In this document: piece after piece, positions 1 through 12,300 of the stretch
How positions within the stretch are numbered: position 1 is the stretch's first letter
How the letters are laid out: every line of letters begins with the position of its first letter
Assembly (NCBI GenBank): GCA_002633025.1
Contig: NMRB01000807.1
Span: 28,010 to 92,009 of the forward strand
Origin: Notospermus geniculatus
Lineage: Eukaryota; Nemertea; Pilidiophora; Heteronemertea; Lineidae
Direction of reading: 5' to 3'
Length of the DNA stretch: 64,000 bases
Translations under genes and position numbers: made by a program
Notes under the pieces: model-generated
What the model was told of the DNA's origin: nothing
What the model saw: the letters and a program-made list of their open reading frames with translations, nothing else
The model's database searches: none

Positions 1-3000
1 GACCCTAAGTACCTTCCGCAGATGGTGTACTTGATTGGGGCGACGGTTGTTGTTGGGGCGGATGTTGTGCTTGAGGCTGCCGTTGTGGCGGCAGTCGTTG
101 CACTCGTTGAACCTGTGGTACAGTCATTTTGTTGTCAGAAATCATAATTTAGATCTAAGTAAAATCGTACGTTAGTCACTTGAAGCGAACGATGCCGTCA
201 AGGTACGAATGACACCACGATGTTGCTTGTACATGTACCTTCGCAAAAATCAAGATGATCATTGATTGGTGATTTTTTTCTCGCCATCCTGTCGTACATT
301 CCTAGTAAGTACATTACATGTACATGGGGTGCACCACCATTCACCTTAAAGTCTCGAAATGATGACACATTGCAAATATTTCGAGGAATGACCCTCGACG
401 ACTCGGCTACGAACGGACTGCAACCAAATTACATGTGGGTGCAAACAATTTGAATGTTGCGGTTGCATGACTGGAGATTGGATTAGGTAGTCTTACCGGT
501 CGTTGTGGACGCCGTTGTTGTTGTCACGACGTAGGCTCCCGGAAAAACAAGATTCAAGTCGCTTCCACTGAAGTTGCTCGACACCACAAAAGTCAGATTT
601 AATGATTGACCACCTATAGGACGAGAGTTAGTGATTTATCACTTTGGATCTCTTTGCATCAAGATAATGTACGCTGAACTTCAGACAAATCATATCATGT
701 TTTTTCTCATTTCAACAATTGCATCTTCTTCTGTAAACTTACCAGTTGAATCAGCTTTGTTACTAACAGTAAGGTATTTAATATCATACTCGTCTTGAAG
801 GTCAACCGTCCACCATTCTATGTCCTGAACCCCTGCAGTCTCTGAACAGGATCCTTCTGACATCTTGGCGTTTCTGTTCCCATCGGTTGCTCTGTCAGAG
901 GTCCGGGCTTTGTTATCTGAACTCTGTTGTGTAGACTTCTTCAAGGCAACGTTGGCTGAAGTCGAGAACGACGAGTTCTGAGTTCTACTAGTTCCATTTA
1001 AGAATACTTCAGAATAGGTGTGATTCACCAATATGCATTGGGATTAGCGATATTACCACTTCAGGGTCGTCACTGACCACAGAAGTTGGTGATTGGCACG
1101 GGTTTGAATTTTCATCAAACTGTTGCCTGACTCAGAGACTTAAAGTCGTATGCTCAAGTGCAAAACTGGTGCTACGGCCATTTTCAACCACAATTACCAC
1201 CTCTCTCTCACCTAAATTTCGTTTCACTTTTCCGTATACCTCCACCTCGCACAACTGGAGGTGTTCCAACTTGGAACCATCTTTCTTGATTGTAACATGT
1301 CGGCCCACGACAGGAGCAACGCAACTGATTTCTACGACGTCCTTCAGTAGCTCCTTCGCACCATGCATGTCTCGACAAAAATGGTAGGCGAGTTTGTCAA
1401 AGGCATTACCATAGAATTCATTCGAGACTTGCACCGCGTAGGACCGGAGGAAATGCTCTGACAAATGAAATGAGATTATGTGTATTAGAAGCGTTCTGAT
1501 TCTCAAGAACAGTGCACCATTCATCGACATCGAGAGAACTGTTGTTACGAGCCTGTCGTTGCGCAAGTCTGCACTGCCCAGTACTACATAGGCCTACCTT
1601 TGGGAGGAAGTAGGCCTCACAAGAAAACTGGCCGTCTTGGTAAATGCAAAAAAAAGAATATTGATGAAGCCACCTTTCACGAATGAAGGAGCCCCAGGCT
1701 ACTTCTGTGTCAATCATAACCGCGGTTGGATATGGATCTCCAGACTTCTGGAATGCTTGCCATCGCAATTTTAAGCCTACTTACGATTCGCATCAACTCG
1801 GTTGGTGATGATCACAGTATCTATTTGATACTCCTTCTTTAGGTCGACCGACCACCAGGACTGGGAGTTCTCTACGAGAGTCTGGGTACAGGAATGGTCG
1901 CCGAACACTGGCGAGGTATTTCCATCTGTTACTCGGCTGGCCGTGTCGATGCCATATCGGTCGAAGATGCCTTTGTTTTGTGTTGCAGGTTTCTTCAAGG
2001 CAAGGTTTTCTGAATGTCAAGGACGAGAAAGAAGCTTAGCACCTTATTCGCCGAATATTATTGAAAACGATAAAAGGGAACTATGATACCAAATTGCAAT
2101 CGCATGTCCGACTCACACTCTCTCGGCAGCATTGACATCAGCTTCATTCCTCAGAAGGTCAGACTGGAACCGGTGTAACATCTGCCAGTGTTCCCCGTCT
2201 GTGAATGTTCTCCTCCTATTGTTTGACGGAATAAGCGGCGACTTGACAATAGAGGACACACAGAGAAACATGTCGATCTATCTGCCAGCGTTTCCCAAAC
2301 AATAGGGGGACACACTCACCCACAGAAACACTGGCAGATATAACACTTGACTTGCCACTGATGTTCTCCTCCATGAACTAAACTCTCGAAGAAGCATAGG
2401 ATATGAGGAGGCCAACGCCTTCATCACGGACGACAAATCAAATGGTAGTACCGTCAAACAAGAGCTTTACCTCTGACCAAGTTGCCATAAACTTCCACCT
2501 CACACAGACTTAGAGCCCGGTCGATTGACTTATCCTTTAGAATAGTGACGTGGCGACCGTTTGCCCTGCGAGTACAGTACACCGTCTTCACCTCCGCATT
2601 CTGTAGAGCCTTGGTTTGGTAGTGGCAGAGGATATGCGGCACCGTCGACATCTTGTTTGGGACGAAAATGTTGCTGACCATTACGCTGAAGTCACGTAGG
2701 TTTTTGCCTGTTTCAAGGGATAAAATTTGGACATGTACATGTAATTGGAAAATTCTGCACGAAAATTTCTTCTCCTATGGCATCTGCAACAGCAGGCCAG
2801 ACTCCCCTCTCACCATGAAAAAAGATGCAATGGAGGATACTTGTAACAGATGGCGACCTCATCTCCAAGCATGAAGTCTCACCGTGGACTTAGATGGAGT
2901 CATGGACTTCAAATCTCCAGGTTACTGCCCTCATTACAAGAAGTTTCACGCGGAGCTGATCTATTCTTAGATCACTGAAGTCATTCGATTCTAAAATTAG

Positions 3001-5921
3001 AACACAGTGGACTCGATGGACTCTTAACTTTGATCAGTAAAAATACCCGGAAAATGCACTGCTTAACCATTAGGCTGATGACGTCATCGCTCGTGGAAGA
3101 AAACTTCTTGTAATGACGATTTTAAACGATTTCGACCCTATTAGAAAACATGAACTTCGGCACCCATCCTCCCACAGCAGGGTTTCGGTCTGGCTCCTCT
3201 TTTCTACGTTTGCACACTCGTGTTAGTGGGTGAAGAAAATCGAGATAAAAACCCCTGTTGGGGAGTATATTATGTTCGACACCAGGAATCACGGGGATTT
3301 GTGAACTGTAGAATAACTTCTAAACTTGAGGGAATACTACACCCACCGCAACAATCTCCTCTGTTTACGATGATTATCTTCCTCACACGGTACTCCTTGC
3401 CAAGGTCAACAGTCCACCAGGTCGTAGGAAGGGTCGAACATGTCAATGAGCAAGAACCCTTTGATAAGTCCGATGTACGATCGCCGTCAACTGCTGCAGA
3501 GGCAAGACCCGTCGTTGTAGACGAGTCACTACTTTGGCGGGTGGGTTTATTGAGGGCAAGATTGATATCTGTGAACAGAAAGAATCTTATAGACCGTACT
3601 TAAACCTTGTCCACGGCGTGTAGCCGAATCGGTTAATGTCGTCCTGGGTATAACAGAAATATACCCAGGTTCAATGTCGTCCTACAAAACTATACCCTGG
3701 GTATAGTTCGATCTACAAAAGTATACCGAGGATTGGATAAAGCACCTGAAGACGAGATTGTCCTTGCAAATGCCATATGACCATGCAGAAGCATGACAAG
3801 TCGAAAAACATCGCTCTAGCGCCCGACACGACGGGCATCATTTTAATATATCGTACCGACAGTGATCAAAGAAATTTACGTGCCGTTTATCGTCACTCAA
3901 ATCCGCAATAGTACTCGCAGCACGGCTCGCGGACGTAGCTGAACGCACGACACCGAACAAACATATGGGGCGCAGATCGGCTCTGTTAGTTTGCTCATTT
4001 CTTTGAAACTGTGAGCTTAACTTGCGATAAGTTTGGACCGTTGTGTTGAGACAAATGTCAACAGTTGACCCATGCCATCGATGAGCACAAAATCTGACAA
4101 TATTGACTGATATTTTGAAGATGTTGCTTGCAAAACTGCCGTCTCAGTTGAAGCGAGAAACAAAATGGCGGCCATCCATTCCTAATTCGTACCTAGGCTC
4201 AAAACTACGGTACTGGGTATACTTTTGCAGATCGAACTATACCCAGGGTATAGTTTTGTAGGACGACATTGAACCTGGGTATATTTCTGTTATACCCAGG
4301 ACGACATTAACCGATTCGGCTCCAGTGTAGGATGTGGCTCAGGAATGTTGTTCAAATGTTGGAAGAATTTTGAACGTGTCAATGGTGAGGCGTACCTGAT
4401 TGGATTGGTGGGTAAACTTTGACCTCGCATAATGTCAACGGGTACTTCCCCGGCGCTTTGATCACAAGGTAACGGCCTTTTGTCCCCGACATGCAGTGGA
4501 TGATTCTTACTTCTGCACTCTTGAAAGGAACGCTGTTCTTATGACAAACCCGGAATTTGTTTTTGCTCCATTTTACTCTGTCGAAAGTGTCAGCCACCAA
4601 GATGTCGAAGTCATTCAAGCACTTATCTACAGAAATTGGAAAAAAGCAATAATGGGACTCTTTGTCTAACACTGAGGATGCATGTATGTAGATGTACATG
4701 TTCCTACATATGAGAACATGCAGAAAACAAGAGCATCCTTCACTGACGCCGAAACTGGTTGCACCGATCCACAAGCATATCCTACTCGTCTGCAAGCTCA
4801 CTAAAACCTTCGTTCCAACAACTACGGAATCATGGCTTACCACAGCAATCCTGTTCACCATATATGACCACTCGTCCAATCTTTTCAACTTTCCCTAAAT
4901 CGGCTGCCCACCACAGTATATCGTAAGCAGCAGGCATGGTCTGTGAACATTTCTTATTCAAAGGTCGTGGATTTGTCCTTCCATCAACGGCAAGGTCAGC
5001 GGTCATGTCCCAGTAGGTTGACTTTTGCCAGGCTGGTCGTCGGTACGCCAGGTTACCTTGAGAAATATTACGAGAGGAGGACTTTAGCCAGCATCTAGGT
5101 TACAGACTCGAGTCAGAGATGAAGGAAGAATCTTGATGGAACCGATTTGAATTCGTTAACCCGATAACGCGTGGAAAAATCCTTCAAACGAAGGGTTCAC
5201 TCACCATCATCTGGCGTACCGTAGACCTCCAACTCACAGAACGAGAGTTTGCCAGCTTTCGATGTGTCCTTCTCTATGATGACATACTTGCCTACAGGCT
5301 TGGTCAGGCAATAAAAGGGCTGAAGATAACCGTAATGCAGTGGACCCTCTTTGTGATCATAACACGTCGACTTCGGTACGGAAGCGTAACTTTTGTGGTT
5401 GAACGTCTTTGACACTTTAACCTTAAACTCGTCCATGTAGTTGTTTTTGTCTACGGAAGTGGTGGAAACAAAAAGTAGAAAATACTAAGATACTTTCCGA
5501 GTGAGGGCATTCTGTTTCCATCGGCTGTATTTTATACGGGTCCTAGATACATTAATTACTTATCCGAAGCAGTATCATCGGTCTGCATTTCGGAAGAAAC
5601 ATGATGGAGTCACTGCGATAGGCCTTCTCACAAACTGTCAATACGTGACGCCACAGTATTATTCACTCTGAAAATATCTCACAAGCTGGTGAGTGCATTA
5701 TTGCGTGTGTCTTGCTGAGATACCAAATGCTTCCAGTGGATGGCGGTGCATGTTTTCTTTCAACGCTTACCATAGTTCCAACATCCGTGCACTTCAAGTT
5801 TCAAACATCCATAATAGTATACCCATTTGGGGTAGATACGCAGGTAGCTGCCTTCTATCGCCTTCGGAAACCATCCCGTCTTATAGTAATCGAGACCTCG
5901 GTAGTAAATTCCAACGAAGTC
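1..5921 (-). CDS. Second copy of the 3' part of the FTP receptor gene (partial; probable alternative haplotype)
   Basis: Exons on the minus strand: 5921-5771 (last F5/8C exon), 5450-5205 (FTP3 B), 5056-4841 and 4626-4396 (FTP4), 3568-3347 and 2707-2471 (FTP5), 2009-1785 and 1457-1212 (FTP6), 955-743, 613-497 and 112 to beyond the window (FTP7). Each exon has exactly the same length as its partner in the 6.1-18.7 kb gene, and the proteins differ only by scattered substitutions (for example KKEYQID against KKDYQID, SNKADST against SNRADST). The copy breaks off at the single N at 5953, within the intron preceding its first exon, and has no upstream domains. The best reading is an uncollapsed haplotype; a true tandem duplicate is the alternative. 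Confidence 0.8.
2172..2348. mobile_element. MITE family A, copy 1 (about 180 bp), absent from the other haplotype
   Basis: Its ends are ggtgtaacatctgccagtgtt and the inverse, aacactggcagatataacac. The matching interval of copy 2 (near 9840) lacks the whole segment. Related copies lie at 20091-20265 and 23114-23284. Confidence 0.75.
3614..4321. mobile_element. MITE of about 708 bp with long terminal inverted repeats, present in copy 1 only
   Basis: The left arm begins agccgaatcggttaatgtcg at 3622 and the right arm ends with its complement at 4321. The inverted repeats run about 104 bases with few mismatches, followed by a non-repetitive core. The empty site in copy 2 (near 10908) reads through without it, and CCA flanks the insert on both sides (3611-3613 and 4322-4324), consistent with a 3-bp target duplication. 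No transposase ORF is seen, so it is non-autonomous. Confidence 0.85.
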
Positions 5922-5952
5922 CTGAAAAATTGTGATGTGTAGAGTCTATTGC

Positions 5953-5953
5953 N
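5953..5953. other. Single N: assembly join
   Basis: Copy 1 matches copy 2 up to the base before this N (copy 2 position 12485). Beyond the N the sequence is the unrelated 3' flank of the FTP gene. The N is therefore a contig join, not a base ambiguity. Confidence 0.7.
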
Positions 5954-6043
5954 CGAGGAGCCTTGTCGAGGGCCCCGATCGCCTATTATTTTCCCGCGCG
6001 CAAAATAAATCTGCCGTAGAAAAGGACCTTTGCGGGTCGACTG

Positions 6044-6049
6044 TTTATT
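6044..6049 (-). promoter_or_regulatory. Polyadenylation signal AATAAA of the FTP receptor gene
   Basis: The plus strand reads TTTATT, so the minus strand reads AATAAA. It lies 73 bases past the stop codon at 6122, a normal spacing for a short 3' UTR. Confidence 0.5.
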
Positions 6050-6121
6050 AGTGCATATCAGACAGTTCATTTCACGAAGCATTTCGAACTGAAGAGGTTC
6101 GAAATGTCGGCGTAAATGGTT

Positions 6122-6336
6122 CTACTGCACATCAGGTATGCCTGCAGTGGTAGGTGCAGGGCCAGCTAAGGGCGCAGGGCCTACTTGCGGTGCCGAGAAC
6201 AAAGATTTGAACTTCCACGCCATAAGTCCGATGGTGGCTGCAGTGCCCGCTGTCATCAGAGTGGCGGTAGCAGCATATACACCAGTCTTCATGTTGCCCT
6301 GTGGTATCTCCGGCTCTGGCTTCTCAGGCCCTGGTC
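6122..6336 (-). other. Terminal exon of the FTP receptor: Pro-rich stalk, transmembrane segment, tail, stop
   Basis: The acceptor is ttcctttctctag. The exon encodes a Pro/Glu linker, then a hydrophobic helix (TGVYAATATLMTAGTAATIG) followed by basic residues (WKFK) and a 27-residue Pro/Ala-rich tail ending in a TAG at 6122. The phase-1 join to the Thr-rich exon completes the frame. A polyadenylation signal follows about 75 bases downstream. Confidence 0.75.
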
Positions 6337-9300
6337 CTAGAGAAAGGAAAATGTAGGTCACCGTTACTCCTTGAATGGGATTGCCCAGCTAAGAGCAGGA
6401 CCCGAACGAGATAATCAAAGTTCCACCAGAGATACAGGAAGTTCACAGTTTATTTGTCTTCCCTGGAAATTTTCTAAGTCCACAAACTAGGCCCACAAAG
6501 GGAGGAATAGGATGAATGGTATAAAAGTCAGATCACTTTCGTGGCAAGTTCTCGGCCACAAGTGCAGTATGGATTGATTTTGGGAGGGATCAATTGTAAT
6601 AGTCCCCTACTGATCAATTTCACAAAGGCTGGCCAGGGGTAATTCATGGTTACCAAATGCATCACATTTTGTGGTTTGGACTCAGTCATTTGGTTGTTTG
6701 ATGCCACCTCCGTAAGATCAACCATGGATTACACCTGGCCGGCATTTGTGAAATTGATCAGTAGGGGCCTCCCAAAATCAATCCATGCACTTGGCCGAGA
6801 ACTTGACACGAAATTGATCTGACTTTAATACCATTCATACTAGGCCTCCCTTTGTGGGGCTAGTTTTTGGACTTAGAAAATTTCCACCAACGACCAATAA
6901 TGCCCGCTGTACACGATCCCTCAAAGTTGGATGAAAAAAACTTGACCAAAAAGATTGATCGTGTACGGCGGGAAATTGGATGAAATATTTTGCGTCAATC
7001 AAAGATTGATGGAATAGAGCCGGTCCTATTTTTGAATGACGAATTGATGAAATTTGACCGTGTACGGCGGGCGTGGATATTTATTGAACGATTAACCCTC
7101 CTGAATTAGAGTTTTCTGATTACGAATGTCATTTTATGAATGGAGGTTATGCAACATGACAGGTTTTGTAATGCCATTTTGTGAAAGATTGGATGAAAAT
7201 GATTGACCGTGTATGGCGGGGCCCAAAACATAAAAATTTGACCAAAATGATTGACGAAAAAGTTTGATGAAAATGATTGATCGTGTACAGCGGCCATAAA
7301 CAGTGAACTTCCTGTATTTGAACTTGAACTGCGTAGTACAGGTCATACATGTATGAAGTAGTTGCGGAACTGGACAGAATCATTGATATTTTGTACCTTG
7401 CTGCGTAGTTGCCTGCGTTGTTGCTCTAGTCGTTGTTGTACCGCTGCCACCGCTGACCGTGGTCGCACCCCCGGGTTTGCCGGTGGTCAAGGTCATGTTA
7501 CCGGACCTAGCGAACACCTCAACTTCGCAGAGGGCTAACGGACTCTTCTTAGCTTTCGTCTTGACGATTGTGACATGTCTTGACGTAGCGTTGCAGCTGA
7601 TGTCAAGTTTTAGTCCGGCGGGTGGAGACCCTAAGTACCTTCCGCAGATGGTGTACTTGATTGGGGCGACGGTTGTTGTTGGGGCGGATGTTGTGCTTGA
7701 GGCTGCCGTTGTGGCGGCAGTCGTTGCACTCGTTGAACCTGTGATACAGTCATTTTGTTGTCAGAAATCATAATTTAGATCTACATGCAAGTAAAATCGT
7801 ACGTTAGTCGCTTGAAGCGAACGATGCCGTCAAGGTACGTAGTGTCACCACGACACCACGATGTTGCTTGTACATGTACCTTCGCAAAAATCAAGATGAT
7901 CATTGATTGGTGATTTTTTTCTCGCCATCCTGTCGTACATTCTTAAGTACATTACATGTACATGTAGCCTACATACATGTGCACCACCATTCATCTTAAG
8001 GTCTCGAAATGATGACATATTGCAAAAATTTCGAGGAAGTTATGACCCTCGACGACTCGGCTACGAACGGACTGCAACCAAATTAGGTGCAAACAATTTG
8101 AATGTTGCGGTTGCATGGAGATTGGATTTTTTTTATTTAGTTAGTCTTACCAGCCGTTGTGGATGCCGTTGTTGTCGTCACGACGTAGGCTCCCGGAAAA
8201 ACAAGATTCAAGTCGCTTGCACTGAAGTTGCTGGACACCACGAAAGTCAGATTTAATGATTGACCACCTACAGGACGAGAGTAAGAGATTTATCATAAAT
8301 GCTTACATAAACTTTGGATCTCTTTGCATCAACAGACAATGTACCTTGAACTTCAGACAAATCATATCATGTTTTTTCTCATTTCAACAATTGCATCTTC
8401 TTCTGTAAACTTACCAGTTGAATCAGCTCTGTTACTAACAGTAAGGTATTTAATATCGTACTCGTCTTGCAGGTCAACCGTCCACCATTCTATGTCCTGA
8501 ACCCCTGCAGTCTCTGAACAGGATCCTTCTGACATCTTGGCGTTTCTGTTCCCATCGGTTGCTCTGTCAGAGGTCCGGGCTTTGTTATCTGAACTCTGTT
8601 GTGTAGACTTCTTCAAGGCAACGTTGGCTGAAGTCGAGAACGACGAGTTCTGAGTTCTACTAGTTCCATTTAAGAATACTTCAGAATAGGTGTGATTCAC
8701 CAATATGCATTGGGATTAGCGATATTACCACTTCAGGGTCGTCACTGACCACAGAAGTTGGTGATTGGCACGGGTTTGAATTTTCATCAAACTGTTGCCT
8801 GACTCAGAGACTTAAAATCGTATGCTCAAGTGCAAAACTGGTGCTACGGCCATTTTCAACCACAATTACCACCTCTCTCTCACCTAACTTTCGTTTCTCT
8901 TTTCCGTATACCTCCACCTCGCACAACTGGAGGTGTTCCAACTTGGAACCATCTTTCTTGATTGTAACATGTCGGCCCACGACAGGAGCAACGCAACTGA
9001 TTTCTACGACGTCCTTCAGTAGCTCCTTCGCACCATGCATGTCTCGACAAAAATGGTAGGCGAGTTTGTCAAAGGCATTACCATAGAATTCATTCGAGAC
9101 TTGCACCGCGTAGGATCGGAGGAAATGCTCTGACAAATGAAAGAAAACAATTTCTCAAGAACAGTGCACCATTCATCGACGTCGAGAGAACTGTTGTCCC
9201 GAGCAGTCGATGTGCTAGTCTGCACTGCCCAGTGGCCTACATAGGCCTACCGTTGGGAGGAAGTAGCCCTCACAAGAACACTGGCCGTCTTGGCAAATAC

Positions 9301-12300
9301 AAAAAAAAGAATATTGATGAAGCCACCTTTCACGAATAAAGGAGCCCCAGGCTGTGTCAATCATAACCACGGTTGGATGTGGATCTCCAAACTTCTGGAA
9401 GCCTATGCTTGCCATCGCAATTTTAAGCCTACTTACGATTCGCATCAACTCGGTTGGTAATGATCACAGTATCTATTTGATAGTCCTTCTTTAGGTCGAC
9501 CGACCACCAGGACTGGGAGTTCTCTACGACAGTCTGGGTACAGGAATGGTCACCGAACACTGGTGAGGTATTTCCATCTGTTACTCGGCTGGCCGTGTCG
9601 ATGCCATATCGGTCGAAGATGCCTTTGTTTTGTGTTGCAGGTTTCTTCAAGGCAAGGTTTTCTGAATGTCAAGGACGAGAAAGTAGCTTTCACAGCCGAA
9701 TATTATTGAAAGCGATAAAAGGGGACTATGACATGTATGATGCCAAATTGCAATCGCATGTTTAACAGATCTGTCCGACTATCACATTCTCTCGGCAGCA
9801 TTGACATCAGCTTCATTCCTCAGAAGGTCAGACTGGAAGCGGACTTGCCACTGTTCTCCTCCATGAACTAAACTCTCGAAGAAGCATAGGATGGGAGGAG
9901 GCCAACGCCTTCATCACGGACGACAAATCAAATGGTAGTACCGTCAAACAAGAGCTTTACCTCTGACCAAGTTGCCATAAACTTCCACCTCACACAGACT
10001 TAGAGCCCGGTCGATTGACTTATCCTTTAGAATAGTGACGTGGCGACCGTTTGCCCTGCGAGTACAGTACACCGTCTTCACCTCCGCATTCTGTAGAGCC
10101 TTGGTTTGGTAGTGGCAGAGGATATGCGGCACCGTCGACATCTTGTTTGGGACGAAAATGTTGCTGACCATTACGCTGAAGTCACGTAGGTTTTTGCCTG
10201 TTTCAGGGGTTAAAATTTGGACATGTAATTGGAAAATTCTGCACGGAAATGTTCTTCTCCTATGGCATCTGCAACAGCAGGTCAGACTTCCCTCTCACCA
10301 TGAAAAAAGATGCAATGAAGGATACTTGTAACAGATGGCGACCTCATCTCCAAGCATGAAGTCTCACCGTGGACTTAGATGGAGTCATGGACTTCAAATC
10401 TCCAGGTTACTGCCCTACGATTGTAAACCTTCGACCCTATTAGAAAACATGAGCTTCGGCACCCATCCTCCCACAACAGGGTTTGGGTCTGGCTCCTCTT
10501 TTCTACGTTTGCACACTGGTGTTATTGGGTGAAGAAAATCGAGATAAAACCCCCTGTTGGGGAGTATATGTTCGACCAGGAATCACGGGGATTTGTGAAT
10601 TGTAGAATAACTCCTAAACTTGAGGGAATACTACACCAACCGCAACAATCTCCTCTGTTTACGATGATTATCTTCCTCACACGGTACACCTTGCCAAGGT
10701 CAACAGTCCACCAGGTCGTAGGAAGGGTCGAACATGTCAATGAGCAAGAACCCTTTGATAAGTCCGATGTACGATCGCCGTCAACTGCTGCGGAGGCAAG
10801 ACCCGTCGTTGTAGACGAGTCACTACTTTGGCGGGTGGGTTTATTGAGGGCAAGATTGATATCTGTGAACAGAAAGAATCTTATAGACCGTACTTAAACC
10901 TTGTCCAGTGTAGGATGTGGCTCAGGAATGTTGTTCAAATGTTGGAAGAATTTTGAACGTGTCAGTGGTGAGGCGTACCTGATTGGATTGGTGGGTAAAC
11001 TTTGACCTCGCATAATGTCAACGGGTACTTCCCCGGCGCCTTGATCACAAGGTAACGGCCTTTTGTCCCCGACATGCAGTGGATGATTCTTACTTCTGCA
11101 CTCTTGAAAGGAACGCTGTTCTTATGACAAACCCGGAATTTGTTTTTGCTCCATTTTACCCTGTCGAAAGTGTCAGCCACCAAGATGTCGAAGTCATTCA
11201 AGCACTTATCTACAGAAATTGGAAAAAAAGCAATATATGGGACTCTTTGTCTAACACTAAGGATACATGTATGTAGATGTACATGTACATGCCTACCTAC
11301 ATATGAGAACAAGAGCATCCTTCACTGACGCCGAAACTGGTTGCACCGATCCACAAGCATATCCTACTCAACTACGGAATCATGGCTTACCACAGCAATC
11401 CTGTTCACCATATATGACCACTCGTCCAATCTTCTCAACCTTCCCTAAATCGACAGCCCACCACAGTATATCATAAGCAGCAGGCATGGTCTGTGAACAT
11501 TTCTTATTCAAAGGTCGTGGATTTGTCCTTCCATCAACGGCAAGGTCAGCGGTCATGTCCCAGTAGGTTGACTTTTGCCAGGCTGGTCGTCGGTACGCCA
11601 GGTTACCTTGAGAAATATTACGAGAGGATGACTTTAGCCAGCATCTAGGTTACAGACTCGAGTCAGAGATGAAGGAAGAATCTTGATGGAACCGATTTGA
11701 ATTCGTTAACTCGATAACGCGTGGAAAAATCCTTCAAACGAAGGGTTCACTCACCATCATCTGGCGTACCGTAGACCTCCAACTCACAGAACGAGAGTTT
11801 GCCAGCTTTCGATGTGTCCTTCTCTATGATGACATACTTGCCTACAGGCTTGGTCAGGCAATAAAAGGGCTGAAGATAACCGTGATGCAGTGGACCCTCT
11901 TTGTGATCATAACACGTCGACTTCGGTACGGAAGCGTAACTTTTGTGGTTGAACGTCTTTGACACTTTAACCTTAAAGTCGTCCATGTAGTTGTTTTTGT
12001 CTACGGAAGTGGTGGAAACAAAAAGTAGAAAATACTAAGATACTTTCCGAGTGAGGGCATTCTGTTTCCATCGGCTGTATTTTATACGGGTCCTAGATAG
12101 TCCTTATACTTATTCGAAGCAGTGTCATCGGTCTGAATTTCGGAAGAAACGTGATGGAGTCACTGAGATAGGCCTTCTCACAAACTGTCATACTGAAAAT
12201 AGGTATCTCACAAGCCGGTGAGTGCATTATTGCGTGTGTCTTGCTGACGGAGATATCAAATGCTTCCAGTGGATGGCGGTGCATGTTTTCTTTGAACGCT

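Noticed and set aside
1-5952. Reading copy 1 as a genuine tandem duplicate gene
   Set aside because: It starts mid-gene at an N, has no promoter or signal peptide, and every exon matches copy 2 in length with allele-like differences. Two other Ns in the window show the same join pattern.
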